Made by a program: the position numbers and the translations under genes | Origin: Thiomargarita sp. | Lineage (GTDB): Bacteria > Pseudomonadota > Gammaproteobacteria > Beggiatoales > Beggiatoaceae | Length of the DNA: 12,154 nt | Reading direction: 5' to 3' | NCBI GenBank assembly: GCA_023144675.1 | Contig: JAGLFE010000004.1 | Location: 1 to 12,154 of the forward strand | Shown: in pieces, positions 1 to 4,879 of the stretch | How positions within the stretch are numbered: position 1 is the stretch's first letter | Layout of the letters: every line of letters begins with the position of its first letter | Notes under the pieces: model-generated | What the model was told of the DNA's origin: nothing | Seen by the model: the letters and a program-made list of their open reading frames with translations, nothing else | The model's database searches: none

Positions 1-1425
1 CTTAATTGGCGCATATTTTTCAAATACATGATATATTAATCCAGTTCCAGAAGTTGAAGTCAAAAACTCAGTGCGAAAACCAATTAATCCACGAGCTGGT
101 ATGGTAAAATCTAAACGTATTCTATCCTTTCCATCTGGTTGCATATTCATCAATTCAGCTTTTCGTTCCCCTAATAATTCCATAACCGTTCCCTGATGAA
201 CTTGTTCAACATCAATGGTTAAATGTTCATAAGGTTCACAGGTTTCTCCATCAATTTCTTTCATAATAACTTTTGGACGAGAAACAGCTAATTCATAACT
301 TTCCCGCCGCATATTTTCAATCAAAATTCCAAGATGCAATTCACCGCGTCCTGAAATTAAAAATTTATCTGGATCATTAGTATCATCCACTCTTAATGCT
401 ACATTATGTAATAATTCCCGATCTAATCTTTCCCGAATTTGACGAGAAGTTACATATTTTCCTTCTTTTCCTGAAAAAGGTGAAGTATTAACCTGAAAAG
501 TCATACTAACAGTTGGTTCATCTACAGTTAATGCTGGCAATGCTATAACACGGTCTGGATGACATAAAGTATCTGAAATATTTAAACCATCAATACCAGT
601 GAATGCGATAATATCGCCGGCAAGGGCTTCCGACATTTCAACACGTTCCAAACCGTAAAATCCAAAGATTTGTAATATTCGTCCTTTACGTTGTTTGCCC
701 TCAACATCTATAATAATAATAGAGCTATTGCCTTTAATTCGACCACTATTAATTCGTCCAATTCCAATTACACCTACATAACTAGAATAATCTAAAGCAC
801 TAACCTGTAACTGGAATGATTCATCAGGATCAACATCGGGAATAGGAACATACTTAATAATTGCTTCAAACATTGAAGTCATATCGCCTTCACGCACCGA
901 GCTGTCTTCACTGGAATAACCATTAATCGCTGAACTGTAAATGACTGGAAAATCAAGTTGTGCATCATCTGCTCCTAAACGGTCGAACAGCTCAAAAGTT
1001 TGATCTAAAACCCAATCTGGACGCGCACCATCTCGATCAATTTTGTTAATCACTACAATAGGACGTAAACCACGTGCCAATGCTTTTTGTGTAACAAATC
1101 TAGTTTGTGGCATTGGACCTTCTACCGCATCTACTAGCAATAGAACCGAATCAACCATTGATAACACCCGCTCAACTTCGCCACCAAAATCAGCATGCCC
1201 TGGTGTATCTACAATATTAATTCGATAATCATTCCAACGAATAGCGGTATTTTTTGACAAAATAGTAATGCCACGTTCCCTTTCTAATTCATTGGAATCC
1301 ATTACTCGTTCGACTTGGTTTCGTTCTCCCAAAGTACCTGATTGTTGTAATAATTTATCGACAAGGGTTGTTTTACCATGGTCAACATGGGCAATAATTG
1401 CAATATTACGTAGTTTAGTAATCAC
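1..1425 (-). CDS. typA: Ribosome-associated translational GTPase TypA/BipA, C-terminus beyond window
   Basis: TypA (BipA) is a GTPase of the elongation-factor family that binds the 70S ribosome and supports 50S assembly and stress or low-temperature growth. Reading the minus strand gives 475 codons. The G1 loop AHVDHGKTT lies at residues 12-20, the switch motif RGIT at 51-54, DTPGHAD at 73-79 and NKID at 127-130. EF-G-like domains follow, with the family-typical ARGLIGFR near the end of the visible part. The family is usually about 605 residues, so roughly 130 C-terminal residues lie left of position 1. The start is GTG (complement of 1423-1425), giving an N-terminus (M)ITKLRNIAIIAHVDHGK that matches the family; I see no in-frame ATG nearby. 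A weak GAGATT lies about 8 bases upstream. The gene is divergent from rplM. The identification is near certain; only the start codon is debatable. Confidence 0.97.
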   Translation of the reverse strand, partial: MITKLRNIAIIAHVDHGKTTLVDKLLQQSGTLGERNQVERVMDSNELERERGITILSKNTAIRWNDYRINIVDTPGHADFGGEVERVLSMVDSVLLLVDAVEGPMPQTRFVTQKALARGLRPIVVINKIDRDGARPDWVLDQTFELFDRLGADDAQLDFPVIYSSAINGYSSEDSSVREGDMTSMFEAIIKYVPIPDVDPDESFQLQVSALDYSSYVGVIGIGRINSGRIKGNSSIIIIDVEGKQRKGRILQIFGFYGLERVEMSEALAGDIIAFTGIDGLNISDTLCHPDRVIALPALTVDEPTVSMTFQVNTSPFSGKEGKYVTSRQIRERLDRELLHNVALRVDDTNDPDKFLISGRGELHLGILIENMRRESYELAVSRPKVIMKEIDGETCEPYEHLTIDVEQVHQGTVMELLGERKAELMNMQPDGKDRIRLDFTIPARGLIGFRTEFLTSTSGTGLIYHVFEKYAPIK

Positions 1426-1591
1426 GCTAAATAATCTCGAAAATCAGTTTATAAATAGTTTAAGTAAAATCGAATGAGGCTCTAGTGAATGTATCATAAA
1501 TAATTGATTTTATTGCTTGTTATAAAAATCTATGATTTCAATGAAAATGAATAAATTATGTTATTTTTCCATGAGGTCTCAAATATATATA

Positions 1592-1775
1592 ATGCAAATC
1601 AAGAGTTAAAATATTGCTTTAATACGATTGGTACGCTTTAGCATCCTACATTTTTTCCCTACTTAATTTTATACGTATCTTTTTAATTAAATTATTTAGC
1701 ATCAATTATGTTAAAGTTTTAAATTCTAATTACATATTTGATTTTAAATAGAATTTTTCAACTCTTAATTCGCAT
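1592..1775. repeat. Decayed copies of the window's miniature-element family
   Basis: Three segments resemble the intact elements at 3182 and 7228. Positions 1592-1690 match the element in reverse orientation: ATGCAAATCAAGAGTTAAAA, then CGATTGGTACGC, AGCATCCTACAT and TATACGTAT occur in the same order as in the reverse complement of the 7228 copy, with insertions. Positions 1699-1748 match it in forward orientation (GCATCAATTATGTTAAAG, then a TTCTAATTACATATTTGA stretch). A third tag, CAACTCTTAATTCGCAT at 1759-1775, is almost exact. No terminal GTAACTATC survives, so this is an old, rearranged remnant and not a mobile copy. Confidence 0.6.
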
Positions 1776-1964
1776 ATAATATAAGTATATACTATATTTA
1801 TAATACTCCAAACAGTTTTTGCAACATTGTAATTAAATATTTTTATTTTAAACCTGTTCAAACTATTATTTATTTATAATTAGTTAGTTAGATAGAACTA
1901 GCCATTAAAAAATTATCCAAACCGTTGATATTTTATATTATTATAAATTTTCTAAAATTAAATA

Positions 1965-1993
1965 TTGACAAGTTAAAAAATAAATTATATTAT
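1965..1993 (+). promoter_or_regulatory. Sigma-70 promoter for rplM-rpsI
   Basis: A perfect -35 box TTGACA (1965-1970) is followed after exactly 17 bases by the -10 box TATTAT (1988-1993, 5 of 6 consensus). Transcription would begin near 2000, leaving a leader of about 30 bases before the rplM start at 2032. The leader contains the ribosome-binding site AGGA at 2020-2023. This is the best promoter match I found in the window and suits a strongly expressed ribosomal protein operon. Confidence 0.75.
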
Positions 1994-2031
1994 TGTTAAA
2001 TTTTATTTGTTTCAATTTTAGGATTAATTAA

Positions 2032-2463
2032 ATGAAAAGAACTTTTAGTGCAAAAGCAGAGTCCGTAGAAAGACAATGGTTTCTTGTTGATGCTCAAGAC
2101 AAAGTTTTAGGCAGATTAGCAACCGAAATAGCTAAACGCTTACGAGGTAAACATAAACCAGAATATACTCCACATGTTGATACAGGTGATTATATTGTAG
2201 TCGTAAATGCAGAAAAAATAAATGTTACGGGTACCAAAAGAGTAAGTAAGATGTATTATCATCATAGTGGTTATCCAGGTGGAATAAAATCAATTCGCTT
2301 TGATAAATTATTAGATAAAGCACCTGAACGTATTATTAGAAGTGCAGTTAAAGGTATGTTACCGAGAGGACCTTTGGGTCGTGAAATGTTACGTAAATTA
2401 AAAATATATGTCGGTCCTGAACATGATCATATTGCACAACAACCTATTTCTCTTTCTTTATAA
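2032..2463 (+). CDS. rplM: 50S ribosomal protein L13
   Basis: L13 is an early assembly protein of the large ribosomal subunit that binds 23S rRNA. The product is 143 residues; the usual bacterial length is about 142. It shows the family pattern throughout: W-x-x-V-DA-x-D-x-x-LGRLA near residues 16-31, the GDYI-V-V-NA block, the HHSGYPGG segment, and the signature KGMLPRGPLGREMLRKLKIY in the C-terminal third. The ATG start is supported by AGGA at 2020-2023, 8 bases upstream, and by a strong promoter at 1965-1993. It is the first gene of a two-gene operon with rpsI, 10 bases downstream, the standard bacterial pairing. Confidence 0.99.
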   Translation: MKRTFSAKAESVERQWFLVDAQDKVLGRLATEIAKRLRGKHKPEYTPHVDTGDYIVVVNAEKINVTGTKRVSKMYYHHSGYPGGIKSIRFDKLLDKAPERIIRSAVKGMLPRGPLGREMLRKLKIYVGPEHDHIAQQPISLSL

Positions 2464-2473
2464 GGATTAAATT

Positions 2474-2860
2474 ATGGAACAATATTATGGAACAGGAAGA
2501 CGTAAACGTTCTGTTGCCCGAGTTTTTTTAAGAAGTGGTGAGGGTAAAATTACGGTTAATGGTACTTCGCTTGATGAATATTTTGGTCGTGAAACTGCCC
2601 GTATGGTAGTGCGCCAACCACTTAAAATAGTAGATAGAGAAACAACTTTTGATATTTATGTAACTGTTCGTGGTGGTGGCAATACTGGTCAAGCAGGTGC
2701 AATTCGTCATGGTTTGACCCGTGCATTAATTATTTATGATGAAACTTTTAGAAAAGCTTTACGTCGAGCTGGTTTTGTAACACGAGATTCTCGTCAAGTT
2801 GAACGTAAGAAAGTTGGTTTACATAAAGCACGTAAACGTCCACAATATTCAAAACGTTAA
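2474..2860 (+). CDS. rpsI: 30S ribosomal protein S9
   Basis: S9 sits in the head of the small subunit, where its C-terminal tail reaches the P-site tRNA. The product is 128 residues, close to the usual 130. The N-terminal YYGTGRRKRSVARVFL block, the central VRGGGNTGQAGAIRHGLTRAL signature and the basic C-terminal tail ending KRPQYSKR are all present. The conserved terminal Arg that contacts tRNA is intact. The start ATG has AGGA 7 bases upstream (2463-2466), overlapping the rplM stop region, so the two genes are probably translated from one mRNA. A hairpin terminator follows at 2876-2922. Nothing is unusual about this gene. Confidence 0.99.
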   Translation: MEQYYGTGRRKRSVARVFLRSGEGKITVNGTSLDEYFGRETARMVVRQPLKIVDRETTFDIYVTVRGGGNTGQAGAIRHGLTRALIIYDETFRKALRRAGFVTRDSRQVERKKVGLHKARKRPQYSKR

Positions 2861-2875
2861 TTTTACAGTTAGAAT

Positions 2876-2922
2876 GGTGTATAAAGCTTCGCTTATGCAC
2901 CTTACGAATGGTGATTTTTTTT
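2876..2922 (+). terminator. Intrinsic terminator after rplM-rpsI
   Basis: A stem GGTGTATAA/TTATGCACC with an additional inner GC pair and a TTC loop spans 2876-2901 (one wobble pair, one bulged A). A second GGTG at 2910-2913 can pair with the same CACC (2898-2901) as an alternative short hairpin directly before eight T residues at 2915-2922. The gap between the large stem and the T run makes the first hairpin imperfect as a terminator. The position just after rpsI supports transcription termination. Confidence 0.6.
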
Positions 2923-3115
2923 AAAATATTTTAAGTATCAAATATTTAACAAGTTTAACACTATTTTGTGCAACTTTATATAAACCAAATTCAACGAAAT
3001 TCCATATTATCCACACAATAATTAAAGTCCAAACAGATTTAATTTTAATTATAAATTGATTATTGCAACTAATTTCTTCAAATTTAATCCCATCAAAATA
3101 GCTGGCAATCAGTTT
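2921..3115 (-). pseudogene. Possible remnant of a small membrane-protein gene
   Basis: The minus strand is open for 64 codons, from a stop codon at 3116-3118 to TAA at 2921-2923, with no ATG, GTG or well-placed TTG start near its beginning. The translation contains one hydrophobic stretch (VWTLIIVWIIWNFVEF) flanked by charged residues, followed by a Lys-rich helix-like tail. It could be the C-terminal remnant of a membrane protein or a chance open frame in AT-rich DNA; I recognise no family. Its stop overlaps the T run of the rpsI terminator. Confidence 0.15.
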
Positions 3116-3181
3116 TTATATACATAAAATGTAATTACTAAACGCCCATTGACTTTCTGTTACCTTTTTTATTTTTTATTC

Positions 3182-3302
3182 GTAACTATCTACTAAGAAA
3201 TACATATAGAATGTAGGATGCTGCTAAGGAACAAAGCGCATCAATCATGTTAAAATTTTAACTCTTAATTAGCATTTAAAGCTTTAATTGGTAGATAGTT
3301 AC
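3182..3302 (+). mobile_element. Miniature inverted-repeat element, complete copy 1 (121 bp)
   Basis: The element starts GTAACTATCTACTAA and ends TTGGTAGATAGTTAC, which are inverted repeats of each other. It is flanked by a perfect 8-bp direct repeat TTTTATTC at 3174-3181 and 3303-3310, the expected mark of transposition. The interior carries GTAGGATGCTGCTAAGG, CATCAATCATGTTAAAATTT and AACTCTTAATTAGCATTTAA, all shared with the copy at 7228. It has no coding capacity, so it would need a transposase supplied from elsewhere. Ends beginning GTAA together with 8-bp duplications are typical of the IS66 family; that link is inferred, since no IS66 gene is in view. Confidence 0.85.
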
Positions 3303-3320
3303 TTTTATTCCACATAGTTT

Positions 3321-3349
3321 ATTTTAAAGTTTAGTTGGTAAATAGTTAC
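3321..3349 (+). repeat. Fragment of a second miniature-element right end
   Basis: The sequence TTTAGTTGGTAAATAGTTAC at 3330-3349 matches the right terminus of the neighbouring complete element at 18 of 20 positions, and the preceding ATTTTAAAG resembles the corresponding interior. It lies 18 bases beyond the end of the complete copy and has no left half, so it is either the scar of an older insertion or a partial duplication of the element end. Confidence 0.6.
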
Positions 3350-3403
3350 GTTTTATCTATTATTTACTTAGGTACTTCGAGTGCAAATGAGCAATAATTA
3401 CGT

Positions 3404-3447
3404 AAAAAATTTTATAACCCTAGTGGGTTGTGGAAACGAAAATTTTT
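3404..3447. other. Orphan hairpin inside an A/T inverted repeat
   Basis: The core TATAACCC-TAGT-GGGTTGTG (3413-3432) forms an 8-bp stem with two wobble pairs and a 4-base loop. It is bracketed by AAAAAATTTT (3404-3413) and AAAATTTTT (3439-3447). It is about 75 bases upstream of the YiiX-like gene. It could be a structured leader element, a bidirectional terminator lacking a clean T run, or a solitary repeat unit. I do not see a second copy in the window. Confidence 0.35.
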
Positions 3448-3522
3448 GTATCAATATCAACAAAATAATTCCCATTCTCAAGATAAACAACCTTGGTAGC
3501 AAGGTAGGAGTATTTTCACCCC

Positions 3523-4479
3523 ATGCAAACATATAAACCAGACTTTTCTGAGAAATTATTGGCTATATATAGCCGAATTAAGATTTATAAATGGCCATTT
3601 TTCATGGTTTATCGTCCACAAAGTTTTGCCCTTAAAGGTCGTGAAATAAGAGAAATACAAAGTTTAATTAAGCCGGGAGATATTCTTGTTCGCACCTTCA
3701 ATCAATATTTGAATAACTATTTTTTGCCCAGCACTTTTAAACACGTTGGTTTATATCTTGGAGAAGTGAGTGAAAATCATTTAAGACAAGTAGCTAAAAT
3801 TAGTAATCCAAATGATTTTAATCCAGGTAAGCAACGAGTTATTCATGCTATTGGTGATGAGGTGATTTTGGATGATTTATTGGATTTTTGTCGTTGCGAT
3901 GGCTTGGCTATCATGCGTTTTCCACGAGTTTTAAAAAATAATAAGCAACAAATCCCAGATATTTTAAAAGCATACTTTAAAAACCCAACCCCCCCTATTT
4001 CACCCGTTTCTACACCAGAACTTGCTATAGAAACGGATGGCAACGAGAATTTTTTTAAACGTTTATTGTCAAATACCAAAAAATATACTCGCAAAAAAGC
4101 TAATACGGAAGAAATAGAATCTGAACAATCAGAAGAAAAATCAGTAATTGACCCTAGCTTGCTTAAATTAGTTAAATTAGAACGTGATATTGCACTCTAT
4201 ATTGCAAAAAGAAAAGAGGTAGAATTTAATAAAGTATTTAAAATTCTCTATAATGTTGCTCTTAAAGAGTTAAATACACCCCATGATTATAATTTTGGCA
4301 TTGAACCTTATCACTTAACGCGTAGTACTGAATTAATTTATTTTATCACCAAAAGCTTATGTTGGAATTACTATATTGAAGCAGAATCAGTACGAATTTT
4401 TTTCAAAGAACATCTCATCATTACACCAGATATATTTGTAGATAGTGGGCTTGAAGAAATTTGGAAAAGTGATATTTGA
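3523..4479 (+). CDS. YiiX/YebB-like permuted papain-fold protein, catalytic Cys apparently replaced by Ser
   Basis: The 318-residue protein resembles the permuted NlpC/P60-like (YaeF/YiiX, peptidase C92 type) cysteine hydrolases. PGDILVR at residues 51-57 opens the fold, FKHVGLYLG at 72-80 carries the likely catalytic His74, VIHAIG at 106-111 is the next conserved strand, and DYNFGIEPYHLTRSTELIYF at 255-274 corresponds to the family block in which CSELV or CTELV supplies the nucleophile. Here that Cys aligns with Ser268. Residues about 150-215 form a Pro/Ser/Glu/Lys-rich insertion, probably disordered. I see no signal peptide or membrane helix. GTAGGAG lies 12 bases before the ATG (3502-3510). 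The stop is 2 bases before the next ATG, so translation is probably coupled. The fold assignment is by motif; substrate is unknown, and the protein may be inactive or use Ser. Confidence 0.72.
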   Translation: MQTYKPDFSEKLLAIYSRIKIYKWPFFMVYRPQSFALKGREIREIQSLIKPGDILVRTFNQYLNNYFLPSTFKHVGLYLGEVSENHLRQVAKISNPNDFNPGKQRVIHAIGDEVILDDLLDFCRCDGLAIMRFPRVLKNNKQQIPDILKAYFKNPTPPISPVSTPELAIETDGNENFFKRLLSNTKKYTRKKANTEEIESEQSEEKSVIDPSLLKLVKLERDIALYIAKRKEVEFNKVFKILYNVALKELNTPHDYNFGIEPYHLTRSTELIYFITKSLCWNYYIEAESVRIFFKEHLIITPDIFVDSGLEEIWKSDI

Positions 4480-4481
4480 TA

Positions 4482-4754
4482 ATGAAATTTGATGCTACCT
4501 TTTTTGAAAATAGAGCTTGTAAATATTATCCTTGTCATACAAATATAAAACATATTAATTGTTTATTTTGCTATTGTCCGCTCTATTTTTTAGATTGTCC
4601 TGGAAATTATACTATGTTGAAATTAAATAATAATCCAACTATATTAGAAAAATCAGCGGCAATTAAAGATTGTTCACAATGTACAGTTGTTCATAATCCA
4701 AAAACAGGTTGGAAAACAGTTCAAAAATATATTGGTTTAAAAATGAATAAATGA
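4482..4754 (+). CDS. Cysteine-rich small-domain protein (PF04071 type), probable metal binder
   Basis: The 90-residue product is nearly all one compact Cys/His-rich domain. FFENRACKYYPCH at residues 7-19, NCLFCYCPLY at 26-35, a further Cys at 39, and KDCSQC with a following His at 62-71 reproduce the spacing of the 'cysteine-rich small domain' family, whose function is uncharacterised and which is sometimes found near cobalamin genes. Eight Cys (13, 18, 27, 30, 32, 39, 64, 67) and His 19, 24 and 71 could bind metal. I chose ATG at 4482; a TTG six bases upstream overlaps the previous gene but adds only two residues before the domain. It lies 2 bases after the YiiX-like gene, so the two are co-transcribed. 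No cobalamin gene is nearby to support a pathway role. Confidence 0.82.
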   Translation: MKFDATFFENRACKYYPCHTNIKHINCLFCYCPLYFLDCPGNYTMLKLNNNPTILEKSAAIKDCSQCTVVHNPKTGWKTVQKYIGLKMNK

Positions 4755-4760
4755 TGTAAA

Positions 4761-4800
4761 ATTACAGCAATTGGTTTATAATTATAGCAATTGGTTTATA
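4761..4800. repeat. Tandem 20-bp repeat upstream of the RND exporter
   Basis: ATTACAGCAATTGGTTTATA (4761-4780) is followed at once by ATTATAGCAATTGGTTTATA (4781-4800), 19 of 20 identical. The junction creates a perfect -10 box TATAAT at 4777-4782, and the end of the second unit gives TATACT at 4797-4802. No good -35 accompanies either. The repeat lies about 80 bases before the exporter start and may be a duplicated promoter or operator; function is inferred only from position. Confidence 0.7.
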
Positions 4801-4879
4801 CTCAATATTCAAGTTTTTATAAAAAATAAAAAATTGGTAAGCGAGTAATATTAATTTCAACTTTTAGAGCTTAAAAAAT

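Larger units (their letters stand above)
1426..2031. other. Divergent intergenic spacer between typA and rplM
   Basis: This 606-bp spacer carries no credible gene on either strand. It is very AT-rich with long A/T runs. It contains decayed repeat-family sequence at 1592-1775 and the rplM promoter at 1965-1993. I did not find a convincing -35/-10 pair for typA on the minus strand. The region 1800-1960 holds only AT-rich sequence and a short TAGTTAGTTAGATAG run whose meaning I cannot assign. Confidence 0.7.
2861..3522. other. Gene-poor spacer between rpsI and the YiiX-like gene
   Basis: About 660 bases lack a convincing gene. From left to right the spacer holds the rpsI terminator (2876-2922), a weak minus-strand open frame (2921-3115), a complete miniature element with target duplication (3174-3310), a fragment of another element end (3321-3349), an orphan hairpin (3404-3447), and a short inverted repeat CCTT...AAGG (3491-3504) just before the ribosome-binding site of the next gene. 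I found no convincing sigma-70 promoter for the downstream gene. Confidence 0.7.

Noticed and set aside
1043..1477. Plus-strand open frames opposite typA
   Set aside because: The minus strand encodes an unambiguous TypA across the region; the plus-strand products are Ser/Thr-rich antisense translations.
1426..1560. typA promoter on the minus strand
   Set aside because: A TATGAT-like box exists but no acceptable -35 at 15-19 bases, so I do not list it.
2528..2710. Minus-strand open frame opposite rpsI
   Set aside because: It is antisense to a fully conserved S9 coding sequence and shows no recognisable features.
3843..4094. Minus-strand open frame opposite the YiiX-like gene
   Set aside because: The plus-strand protein has conserved motifs here and good gene context, whereas the antisense product has none.
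4476..4481. TTG start for the Cys-rich protein
   Set aside because: It adds two residues, overlaps the previous stop and offers no better ribosome-binding site than ATG 4482.
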